From assembly GCA_030628575.1 (NCBI GenBank), contig DAOVQR010000067.1:1-5022 (forward strand): 5,022 nt of DNA. Direction: 5' to 3'. The DNA comes from a bacterium. GTDB lineage: Bacteria > Patescibacteriota > UBA1384 > JAMDBS01 > DAOVQR01. The notes beneath the pieces were generated by a model. That model ran no database searches. It saw only the letters and a program-made list of their open reading frames with translations, and was not told the DNA's origin. Each line of letters begins with the position of its first letter. Positions within the stretch are counted from its first letter, which is position 1. Made by a program: the position numbers and the translations under genes. Below are positions 1 through 5,022 of this stretch, in pieces.

Positions 1-1385
1 AAAACACCCATACTGGTATTTAATTTCCACTCTGAAATTGGTTGATTGGAATCTTTGGAAAAAATGTAGGCATTACCACTAAACATGGTAGCTGCGCCGA
101 TATATTGACCTGAGGGAGTCATTCCTAAAGCACGGACAGAAGAATCTTGGGGAATAGGAAATTTCCACAGTGGCTCTTTAGAATCGCGGGAAAATAAAAA
201 TACTGCGCCACCATCACATTCGGCACCAAAAGCAGCCAATGAGCCATCAGCTGAGATCTTTGCCTCATCTACAGGTGAATCGCGGGTCAACATTTCAGAA
301 CGTATTAAAGGTTGATTTGAATCCTTGGAAAATATATAAGCTCTGCGATCTGGGCAACCAGTGGCTGAAGCAAGATAATTTCCGTCTTTAGAAAGTGAGA
401 CATCATGAAAATTACCAGTAGTTTGATATTTCCAAAGCGGTTCTTTATTATCAGCTTTCCAAAAAATCAGAACGTCTTGGGCTTGAACTTGTCCACCTTG
501 GGTTGGATCGGATTCTCCACCACCAGCCATAGCAGAAGAGATATATTTCCCATCATCAGAAATAGCCACATTATAGGCGCCGCCTGCCACTTCTTCTGAA
601 GTCCCATATCCCCAAATTGGTTTATTGGAGTTTTTACTAAATAAAAATACTCGAGATCCGAGTGCAGCAAAAATTTTCTCACCATCAGCGGAAATATCAA
701 TCCCGCCTTTAACATCACCACCAATTGGTGCCTTCATCTCAGCATCATAAATCCATAATGGTTCGGGTTTAGCAGTATCAAAAAGATAAACATGATTGGA
801 GCTCTGAGCAGCCAGATATTTACCATCATCAGAAAGGGCTACGCCGCCAATCCATTCTTTGTCAGTGGAATAACGCCATGCAATTTCATTTTTATCTTTA
901 TCAATCAGCACAATTTCATTATGAGTAAAATCACTGGTAAACAATACTGGTCCATTGTCAGGTGAGTCAATGATATTTTTACGAGCTTTGCCTGCACCGT
1001 TTGATGCTTCAAAATAATAAAAATTCCCACCGATTTTCTTAGGAACAAATTTATAGATATATTTAACGCCTTTTTTATAATTATTATCATTGGGGTTTTC
1101 TTTTTCCATATCAATCATTTTGCCGTTGAAATAGATTTTTACATATTCTGGTTTGCGGCCTTTTTGATCCCGGTAAATTACTGAATAAGTGTATCTTTGA
1201 CAAACTGGTCCCCAAAAAGGATAAACCTTTCCTTCTATCAAATTTGGCGGATCTTGTTTTTCGGCATTAGTAAGCTTTGTAATAAATTCTGCATCGGCGC
1301 CTGAGTACATTTTTTCTTCAGCCAAACTTATAATCGGCAGTAATAATAAAGTAATAACTGATAAAAAAATAATAATTTTTTTCAT
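1..1385 (-). CDS. Secreted Ig-like plus beta-propeller (WD40/PQQ-like) protein, 3' end beyond window
   Basis: The frame is open from an ATG at 1385-1383 through base 1, giving 461 complete codons without a stop. The start is supported by AGGAG at 1395-1391, five bases upstream. Residues 1-22 are a classic signal peptide (MKK, hydrophobic core, ISLA then EE), and no lipobox cysteine is present, so an exported soluble or surface-attached protein is likely. Residues about 55-145 resemble the Ig-like domains of bacterial surface proteins (YSVIYRD, YVKIYFNGK, YYFEASNGAG). From about 147 onward there are seven imperfect repeats of 42-59 residues with the pattern SDDGKYLA, then a beta strand such as VYLFD, then EPLWKY. 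These are typical of WD40- or quinoprotein-like propeller blades. The repeat tryptophan is absent near residue 360 (NQPLIRSEM). Propellers usually bind partners; no catalytic residues can be assigned. Hand-counted lines here are 35-48% G+C, above the rest of the window. Export and fold class are fairly sure; function is unknown. Confidence 0.88.
   Translation of the reverse strand, partial: MKKIIIFLSVITLLLLPIISLAEEKMYSGADAEFITKLTNAEKQDPPNLIEGKVYPFWGPVCQRYTYSVIYRDQKGRKPEYVKIYFNGKMIDMEKENPNDNNYKKGVKYIYKFVPKKIGGNFYYFEASNGAGKARKNIIDSPDNGPVLFTSDFTHNEIVLIDKDKNEIAWRYSTDKEWIGGVALSDDGKYLAAQSSNHVYLFDTAKPEPLWIYDAEMKAPIGGDVKGGIDISADGEKIFAALGSRVFLFSKNSNKPIWGYGTSEEVAGGAYNVAISDDGKYISSAMAGGGESDPTQGGQVQAQDVLIFWKADNKEPLWKYQTTGNFHDVSLSKDGNYLASATGCPDRRAYIFSKDSNQPLIRSEMLTRDSPVDEAKISADGSLAAFGAECDGGAVFLFSRDSKEPLWKFPIPQDSSVRALGMTPSGQYIGAATMFSGNAYIFSKDSNQPISEWKLNTSMGV
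40..341. repeat. DNA-level direct repeats of propeller blades
   Basis: Bases 40-71 and 310-341 match at 27 of 32 positions by hand alignment. Both encode the blade segment IFSKDSNQP and its flanks on the minus strand. A third, weaker relative lies near 176-205, encoding LFSRDSKEPLW. The similarity persists at the nucleotide level, so these blades probably arose by fairly recent internal duplication or are kept alike by recombination. They lie wholly within the coding region. Confidence 0.7.
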
Positions 1386-1416
1386 ACATTCTCCTGAATG
1401 AATTTACCCATTTATT

Positions 1417-1445
1417 ATTATACTCTTTATATTGTTATTTATAAA
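1417..1445 (-). promoter_or_regulatory. Promoter of the secreted propeller gene
   Basis: On the minus strand there is a perfect -10 TATAAT at 1422-1417. A -35-like TTTATA (four of six consensus bases) lies at 1445-1440, separated by 17 bases. Transcription would begin near 1410, giving a leader of about 25 bases that contains the AGGAG ribosome site. The region is very AT-rich, so chance matches are likely, but spacing, orientation and position all fit a housekeeping promoter. Confidence 0.5.
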
Positions 1446-1476
1446 TATCTAATTAGGAAATATTATAATTAATTGA

Positions 1477-1482
1477 TATAAT
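1477..1482 (+). promoter_or_regulatory. -10 box placing transcription start at or next to the ATG (possible leaderless mRNA)
   Basis: A perfect TATAAT lies at 1477-1482, eight bases before the ATG at 1490. A start seven or eight bases downstream of the box would fall on or beside the A of the ATG. No Shine-Dalgarno sequence precedes this ATG, whereas the other three genes whose starts are visible have good ones. The -35 position (1454-1459, TAGGAA) matches only three of six bases. A second TATAAT at 1464-1469 would instead give a leader of about 13 bases with no ribosome site. Confidence 0.4.
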
Positions 1483-1489
1483 AATATAT

Positions 1490-2596
1490 ATGGAAGAAGA
1501 TGTTATAAAAAAGAATAGTATTTATAAACTGATTATGTATTTGGTAGGTGCTGCCAGTATTTTTATTGTACTTTTTGGCATAAAAGAACTTTCAAGTATA
1601 ATCAATCCAATTTTACTTGCTATTGTAATAACAATGTCAGTATTGCCCATTCACACATATTTATCTAAACATGGTCTCGGAAATTGGTTATCATTAATTT
1701 TAACTATTTTAATGGTTGTGGGGATTTTAGGATTTGTTTTAGTAATTGTGTTTGTCTCTATTACAAAAATGTCCATTGAAATCCCCGCTTATTTAGCACA
1801 ATTTTCTGATCAAATATCAGATAATCTATCTGTTGAATCTTTGAATTCATTAGGACTTAATTTAAACTCAATTCAAAATTTGGCGCCAATTATTGAAAAA
1901 GTGGTAGGTATTGTAATCACATTTGTCACTCAGTTTGGAATAACACTCTTGATTTTTGTCTTTATGATTATTGCCGCCATCTCCCTTCGAAAAAATGCCA
2001 AAACAGACTTGAAAATTGATGATTCAATATTATCTAAAATAAACGATATTACAGCTGATGTAAGAAAATATGTAAATACTTTAACATTTATTAATTTACT
2101 AGTTGGAATCGGAAATGTCATTTTGCTTATGATACTTGGAGTACCTTATGCTTTACTTTGGGGTATACTTTCATGGTTTATGGGATATATTCCAGCCATC
2201 GGTTTTATTATTGCCTTAATACCTCCTGTTATTTTGGGATATATTTATCAAGGACCGGAAACGGCAATCATCATAACTATTGGCTATATTTTAATAAATG
2301 GAGGTGTACAAAATCTAATTCAACCAAAACTCATGGGAGATAAATTGAGCATTTCTCCTGTTATTGTTTTTATATCAATATTTTTCTGGGGATATCTTTT
2401 AGGTGGAATTGGAGTACTATTATGTATTCCTTTAACATTAATTGTAATTTTAATTTTAGAAAATGTCCATAGTACTCAATGGATCGCGGCATTGATGCGC
2501 TATAATGGATCTAATGAACAAAAAAAAGAAGAAAAACAAGCTATTCAAAAAGTAAAAAAGATTGCCGAAAAAGTCAATCCATTTGATAAAAAATAA
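1490..2596 (+). CDS. AI-2E/PerM family (UPF0118) multi-pass membrane transporter
   Basis: This 368-residue protein has the length and architecture of the AI-2E family (YdiK/TqsA/PerM type). It has two N-terminal membrane segments (about 14-33 and 36-55) and another at 66-92. A more polar stretch (93-135) is followed by a membrane segment (137-165), then a charged region (166-195), then a hydrophobic C-terminal bundle (198-324). Family signatures are visible: GVPYALLWGIL from 217, the YIPAIG turn at 233-238, QPKLMG at 278-283 and GGIGVLLCIPL at 305-315. The tail (341-368) is lysine-rich and probably cytoplasmic. Some relatives export autoinducer-2 and others have been linked to ion or proton exchange, so the substrate cannot be inferred. 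The ATG at 1490 gives the expected short N-terminus before the first membrane segment; the next Met (residue 16) lies inside that segment and also lacks a ribosome site. The gene is divergent from the propeller gene and convergent with the MarC-type gene. Family assignment is firm; substrate is unknown. Confidence 0.92.
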   Translation: MEEDVIKKNSIYKLIMYLVGAASIFIVLFGIKELSSIINPILLAIVITMSVLPIHTYLSKHGLGNWLSLILTILMVVGILGFVLVIVFVSITKMSIEIPAYLAQFSDQISDNLSVESLNSLGLNLNSIQNLAPIIEKVVGIVITFVTQFGITLLIFVFMIIAAISLRKNAKTDLKIDDSILSKINDITADVRKYVNTLTFINLLVGIGNVILLMILGVPYALLWGILSWFMGYIPAIGFIIALIPPVILGYIYQGPETAIIITIGYILINGGVQNLIQPKLMGDKLSISPVIVFISIFFWGYLLGGIGVLLCIPLTLIVILILENVHSTQWIAALMRYNGSNEQKKEEKQAIQKVKKIAEKVNPFDKK

Positions 2597-2611
2597 AATT
2601 TAGAATTATTG

Positions 2612-3247
2612 TTAGTTCATCCATCCGGGAAATGTGTTGGTTAGTCCAAACAGTATATACTGAATACCCATAGCAATTAAAATAATACTCAAAAGTTTTG
2701 AAATTACTTCAATCCCAATATCACCTAAAAATTTTGCCAAACGTCCAGCAGTAATAAATATTAAATAATCTATAATTGCAAGCACAATTAATACAACTAA
2801 TATTTGGTGTTTGGCAACTCCTTCATGACTGGCTAAAAGTATTACAGTGCTAATTACCGCAGGACCTGCTAAAAGTGGGATCGCAAGTGGTACAATTGCT
2901 TGACCGATTAAACTTTCCTTTTCTGTTTCTTGCTTGACTTCTTTTTCCTCTTTTTTTTCCTCACTTTTTACTTTATTCCAACCAATTAATAAATAAAAAC
3001 CAATAAGAGCAATGACTAATCCCCCAGCAATTCTAAATGCTTCAATGCCAATATCAAATGCGTCGAGTATTGCCGTACCAGAATATAAAAACAAAACTGA
3101 AATTCCAAATGAAAAAAGACAGGCAACAATAATCATTAAATGCACATTGGATGCTTTTTTATTTTTTGTCATTGTAATAAATATTGGTAAATCATCTATT
3201 GGATTGCCAACAGCAAATAAAAGCGCAAACATATGAAGAAAACTCAT
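2612..3247 (-). CDS. MarC family integral membrane protein
   Basis: This 211-residue protein is the usual length for MarC/UPF0056 proteins, with six predicted membrane segments near residues 5-25, 38-58, 72-90, 117-139, 148-168 and 183-203. Family motifs are clear: NPIDDLPIF at 15-23 (usual form NPIGNLPIF), FRIAGGLVIALIG at 71-83 and VPLAIPLLAGPAVIST at 119-134. The C-terminal SKLLSIILIAMGIQYILFG matches the family pattern for the last helix. The loop at 91-112 is extremely charged (lysine/glutamate) and probably cytoplasmic. MarC was once tied to multiple antibiotic resistance, but that link was not upheld and the family's role is unclear; amino-acid export has been proposed for some members. 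The start at 3247 is supported by AAAGGA at 3259-3254, six bases upstream. The gene ends 15 bases from the end of the convergent AI-2E gene. Confidence 0.93.
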   Translation of the reverse strand: MSFLHMFALLFAVGNPIDDLPIFITMTKNKKASNVHLMIIVACLFSFGISVLFLYSGTAILDAFDIGIEAFRIAGGLVIALIGFYLLIGWNKVKSEEKKEEKEVKQETEKESLIGQAIVPLAIPLLAGPAVISTVILLASHEGVAKHQILVVLIVLAIIDYLIFITAGRLAKFLGDIGIEVISKLLSIILIAMGIQYILFGLTNTFPGWMN

Positions 3248-3303
3248 AATTTATCCTTTCTACTCACCAATAACTAATTAAACTTATAATTAATAACATT
3301 TTT

Positions 3304-3312
3304 ATTATATCA
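3304..3312 (-). promoter_or_regulatory. Extended -10 promoter of the MarC-type gene
   Basis: The minus strand reads TGATATAAT across 3312-3304, a full extended -10 element (TGnTATAAT). No good -35 lies 16-18 bases upstream, which is acceptable for extended -10 promoters. Transcription would start near 3297, giving a leader of about 50 bases that includes the AAAGGA ribosome site. The promoter lies between the terminator-like site of the upstream gene and the MarC-type start, supporting separate transcription. Confidence 0.5.
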
Positions 3313-3377
3313 CTTTTATATGAATAAAAATAGGAAATTTCACAATGAATTGTTTGGATATAAAATTACAAACTTCT

Positions 3378-3403
3378 AAAAAAAAACTTGTGATAAACAT
3401 AGT
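3378..3403 (-). terminator. Weak intrinsic terminator after the orphan gene
   Basis: Twenty bases after the TAG stop at 3426-3424, the minus strand forms ACT-(A)-TGT, loop TTATC, then ACA-AGT: six base pairs with one bulged A. The last stem base begins a run of nine T (3386-3378). The stem is short and AT-rich, but the T run and its position make it a reasonable terminator in an AT-rich genome. Confidence 0.45.
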
Positions 3404-3423
3404 CGAGTCCAGAATCGTTCCTA

Positions 3424-4191
3424 CTATATATACTCTTCATTATCATAATCTTCATCAAGATTATTGTCTTCATTGTCATCTTCTTCGAAAATTTCAGGAT
3501 CTTTAACAACTTCCCAAATATAATAAAATTCACCAATTCTATGCTCACCCATTTGATTTAGACGGCTTAAATATATATCTTCGTTCTCACAATAAAAGTC
3601 CCTTTGTCCCCAAATAATTGGTAACAGACAATGATGCATATTTCCCCACTCTACTACAGTCATATCTCTAGTATGCTGATCTTTTGTCCAAAGATATTTT
3701 TTTTCCTGAGGATATCGTGTATCAAAATTAACTAAATTATGTTTTGATTTTCGCCAAAAATAATCGAGCTGTTTGGGTAATTTAAAAATTAGCATAAAAG
3801 AATTATCATCAATTTTATTTAGACCGTTTTGTAAATTAAATTTTTTTAAATACTCTGCAGCTCTTTCAGGACTAGCTAAAATAAACTCTGGTAAATCCAT
3901 TTTTATATTCATTAAGAAATCTACTAATTTTTTACTGAATTTGAATCTTTGTTCTTTGGTTTCAATTTCTTGAATAAGTTTATGAAAATTATCTTGATAA
4001 ATCTCTGAAGTATCCTCAACAAATCTTAAAGTGTTTTTTAATAATTCTGTATTATTGAGAATATATTCTTTGCCTATATCTATTTTAGTATTAAATCCAG
4101 GAGAGTTGTTAATTTCATCAACTTCCTTCAATAATTTTTTTGTATCATCCTCAAAAGGGCTAGTTTGTTCTAATTCTGGTGATCTAAACAT
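3424..4191 (-). CDS. Unrecognised 255-residue protein with acidic C-terminal tail
   Basis: I do not recognise this protein. It has no signal peptide or membrane segment and is probably cytoplasmic. Residues about 14-125 are rich in charged residues and leucine and look largely alpha-helical. Residues about 130-230 are richer in aromatics (FWRKS, YLW, VEWGNMHHCLLP, IIWGQRDFYC, EFYYIWEV) and look like a mixed or beta-rich globular domain. H186, H187, C188 and C201 could bind a metal, but no known motif is met. The tail 231-255 has 14 Asp/Glu in 25 residues and no basic residue, as in some nucleic-acid mimics or intrinsically disordered tails. The start at 4191 has AAAGGA at 4202-4197, five bases upstream, in a context nearly identical to that of the MarC-type gene (AAAGGATAAAT before the ATG). 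No strong promoter could be placed; TATATAAAG near 4265-4257 is the best minus-strand candidate. That it is a real gene is fairly sure; its function is unknown. Confidence 0.8.
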   Translation of the reverse strand: MFRSPELEQTSPFEDDTKKLLKEVDEINNSPGFNTKIDIGKEYILNNTELLKNTLRFVEDTSEIYQDNFHKLIQEIETKEQRFKFSKKLVDFLMNIKMDLPEFILASPERAAEYLKKFNLQNGLNKIDDNSFMLIFKLPKQLDYFWRKSKHNLVNFDTRYPQEKKYLWTKDQHTRDMTVVEWGNMHHCLLPIIWGQRDFYCENEDIYLSRLNQMGEHRIGEFYYIWEVVKDPEIFEEDDNEDNNLDEDYDNEEYI

Positions 4192-4229
4192 ATTTATCCT
4201 TTGTTATTTAAATTTAATCTGGATGATTT

Positions 4230-4364
4230 TTTTTGGGGAATAATTAGTTTAAATATTCTTTATATAATTTTGTGCATTGGCCTAATGTTTTGATGTTAAT
4301 GAATTACCCTGTAGCAAAGACCACAGAGAATAACAAGTTTAATTTCATATTCCCTCCCCAAAAA
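4230..4364. repeat. Inverted repeat pair bounding about 117 bases
   Basis: TTTTTGGGG at 4230-4238 is exactly complementary to CCCCAAAAA at 4356-4364 (9 bp). An overlapping alternative pairs GGGAATA at 4236-4242 with TATTCCC at 4348-4354 (7 bp). The two arms enclose the less AT-rich patch. They could be the base of a structured RNA or the ends of a small MITE-like element. I see no target-site duplication. Confidence 0.35.
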
Positions 4365-4369
4365 CTTTA

Positions 4370-4382
4370 AGACAAAGTGTCT
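4370..4382. repeat. Short palindrome AGACA-AAG-TGTCT
   Basis: A perfect five-base inverted repeat with a three-base spacer lies between the radical SAM stop and the orphan gene. GACA/TGTC words recur just beside it (TTGACAG at 4396-4402). Such clustered GACA/TGTC palindromes are seen in REP-like repeats and transposase binding sites, but a protein operator is equally possible. Confidence 0.4.
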
Positions 4383-4413
4383 AAAAAAGGGGTACTTGAC
4401 AGATTCCTTTTTT
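4383..4413 (-). terminator. Probable terminator of the radical SAM gene
   Basis: Starting five bases after the TAA stop at 4420-4418, the minus strand has AAAAAAGG (4413-4406), a 15-base loop, then CCTTTTTT (4390-4383). The A-run and T-run pair with each other, as in many bidirectional terminators. Read on the plus strand, two G-U pairs and one more pair lengthen the stem to 11 bp with a nine-base loop, followed by CTTTTT. Only two G-C pairs are present, so strength is uncertain. Confidence 0.45.
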
Positions 4414-4417
4414 CTTT

Positions 4418-5022
4418 TTAATGTCTAAAAATTAAATCTAAAGAAAAATTATATTTGTCACATAACTTTATTACCTTATTTTTAATTTTTTCATAATATT
4501 CATTTGTGAGCCATTTCTCACGATAATTTTCAGCTAATTCTGGATAATGTTTATCAAGCACTTTTTTTATCTCCGACCAATTGCCGCATTTAAGATTTAG
4601 CTTGTCAATCAAAATTGTTTTAACTCCTGCCTTTTTAAATCTTTTAAATAATCCATTTATATTTTTATCGCTAATTTTTGGAATAAACGGAGCGATAAAA
4701 ACAAAAGTGGAAATTCCTGCTTCATTTAATTTTTTCAAGGCATTTAAACGACTTTCAACTGATGGTGAGTTATTCTCAAAATTTTTAGCGTCTCTTTCGT
4801 CTAAACAGGTAATTGTAAATCCTGGATTAACCTTATAATTTATTCTATTAAATTTTTTGAGAATATCAATATCTCTTGTAATTAAAGGAGATTTTGTTAA
4901 CAAGCCAATTTTAAAATTATTTTCTGCTAAAATTTCCAGACAGCGATGGGTGATTTGATACTTACTTTCTAATGATTGATAAGCATCCGTCACAGATGAA
5001 ATCATAACTACACCTGGTTTTA
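4418..5022 (-). CDS. Radical SAM protein, spore-photoproduct-lyase-like (SplB-like) group, C-terminal part
   Basis: The frame stays open to the right edge: codons for K-P-G-V-V precede the ATG at 5005, and this motif continues the family pattern PG.V.ISSVTD.YQ. The ATG at 5005 is therefore internal and the true start lies beyond 5022. About 200 residues are visible; family members run to about 280-300, so roughly 80-100 are missing. The missing part should include the CxxxCxxC motif that holds the SAM-binding 4Fe-4S cluster. Visible signatures are SSVTDAYQ (4999-4976), LTKSPLITRDIDIL around 4900-4859, SPSVESRLNALKKLNEAGI around 4768-4712 and APFIPKISD (4693-4667). The family's usual EPRAPS is here ENNSPS. 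Related proteins are often annotated as DNA repair photolyases, but most non-sporulating homologues have no demonstrated substrate. Radical chemistry is inferred from the family, since the cluster motif is not visible. A terminator-like hairpin follows the TAA stop. Confidence 0.87.
   Translation of the reverse strand, partial: KPGVVMISSVTDAYQSLESKYQITHRCLEILAENNFKIGLLTKSPLITRDIDILKKFNRINYKVNPGFTITCLDERDAKNFENNSPSVESRLNALKKLNEAGISTFVFIAPFIPKISDKNINGLFKRFKKAGVKTILIDKLNLKCGNWSEIKKVLDKHYPELAENYREKWLTNEYYEKIKNKVIKLCDKYNFSLDLIFRH

Larger units (their letters stand above)
4192..4417. other. 226-base intergenic region with inverted repeats, no convincing gene
   Basis: No long open frame exists here on either strand. 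The stretch contains a leader for the orphan gene (4192-4240), a long-range inverted repeat (4230-4238 with 4356-4364), a short palindrome (4370-4382) and a poly-A/poly-T hairpin (4383-4413). On the minus strand, a 14-codon frame at 4348-4304 follows a strong GGGGAGGG site (4359-4352). In another minus frame, residues resembling a zinc-ribbon end (LCGLCYRVIH, stop, HQNIRPMHKII, stop) occupy 4328-4260. The patch 4271-4337 is visibly less AT-rich than its surroundings. It may be a leader or small RNA, a repeat element or a decayed gene; none is established. Confidence 0.5.

Noticed and set aside
405..1114. Short frames at 405-599 (plus), 467-724 (minus) and 905-1114 (minus)
   Set aside because: All lie inside the long minus-strand propeller frame, whose translation keeps signal peptide, domain and repeat patterns throughout. 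They are out-of-frame shadows.
1930..2343. Frames at 1930-2121 (minus) and 2158-2343 (plus)
   Set aside because: They fall within the AI-2E-type gene, whose family motifs cover this stretch in its own frame. They have no independent support.
2586..2614. AT-only hairpin between the convergent AI-2E and MarC-type genes
   Set aside because: AATAATT-CTA-AATT..ATT followed by TTTT on the minus strand has no G-C pair and needs a bulge. It is too weak to call as a terminator, though the genes end only 15 bases apart.
3427..3490. Repetitive TCATC/TTCTTC tract
   Set aside because: It encodes the acidic Asp/Glu tail of the orphan protein (GAT/GAA codons), so no microsatellite or separate repeat call is needed.
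3012..4243. Plus-strand frames at 3012-3236, 3773-3973 and 4031-4243, and a minus frame at 3366-3548
   Set aside because: They overlap the MarC-type or orphan genes, lack ribosome sites and show low-complexity translations typical of shadows in AT-rich DNA.
4263..4268. Plus-strand TATAAT in the right-hand spacer, with TTGACA at 4396-4401
   Set aside because: The TATAAT has no -35 at the right distance, and the TTGACA is followed by no -10 and no plus-strand gene. Single hexamers are common by chance in such AT-rich DNA.
4581..4838. Plus-strand frame of 85 codons
   Set aside because: It is antisense to the radical SAM gene, whose family motifs are clear. The frame is a by-product.

Overview
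The window is AT-rich bacterial DNA with five protein-coding genes: four close-packed single-copy genes and one exporter-dependent surface protein. Standard stop codons (TAA and TAG), Shine-Dalgarno sites (AGGAG, AAAGGA) and TATAAT-type promoters indicate a bacterium. An AT-rich genome combined with an Ig-like plus beta-propeller secreted protein of this style would fit a Patescibacteria/CPR-type or similar uncultivated lineage. That placement is inference; no phylogenetic marker is present.

Layout. Bases 1-1385 (minus) hold the N-terminal 461 codons of a secreted Ig-like/beta-propeller protein whose 3' end lies beyond base 1. Bases 1386-1489 are a divergent promoter region. Bases 1490-2596 (plus) encode an AI-2E/PerM-type membrane protein, possibly on a leaderless mRNA. 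After a 15-base convergent gap, 2612-3247 (minus) encodes a MarC-family membrane protein with its own extended -10 promoter. Bases 3424-4191 (minus) encode a 255-residue protein that I do not recognise, with a strongly acidic tail, followed by a weak intrinsic terminator. Bases 4192-4417 carry no convincing gene but contain clustered inverted repeats, a poly-A/poly-T hairpin and possible tiny or decayed reading frames. Bases 4418-5022 (minus) are the C-terminal 200 codons of a radical SAM protein of the spore-photoproduct-lyase-like group. Its start and iron-sulfur cluster motif lie beyond the right edge; the ATG at 5005 is internal.

The genes do not form an obvious pathway. Two are membrane proteins with poorly defined substrates, one is exported, one is a probable radical enzyme and one is an orphan. 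The three minus-strand genes on the right are separated by 226 and 176 bases, with terminator- or promoter-like signals between them, so they look like individual transcription units rather than an operon. I found no CRISPR array, tRNA, rRNA, complete insertion sequence or recognisable defence system. The items most worth a second look are the orphan gene at 3424-4191 and the structured intergenic stretch at 4192-4417.
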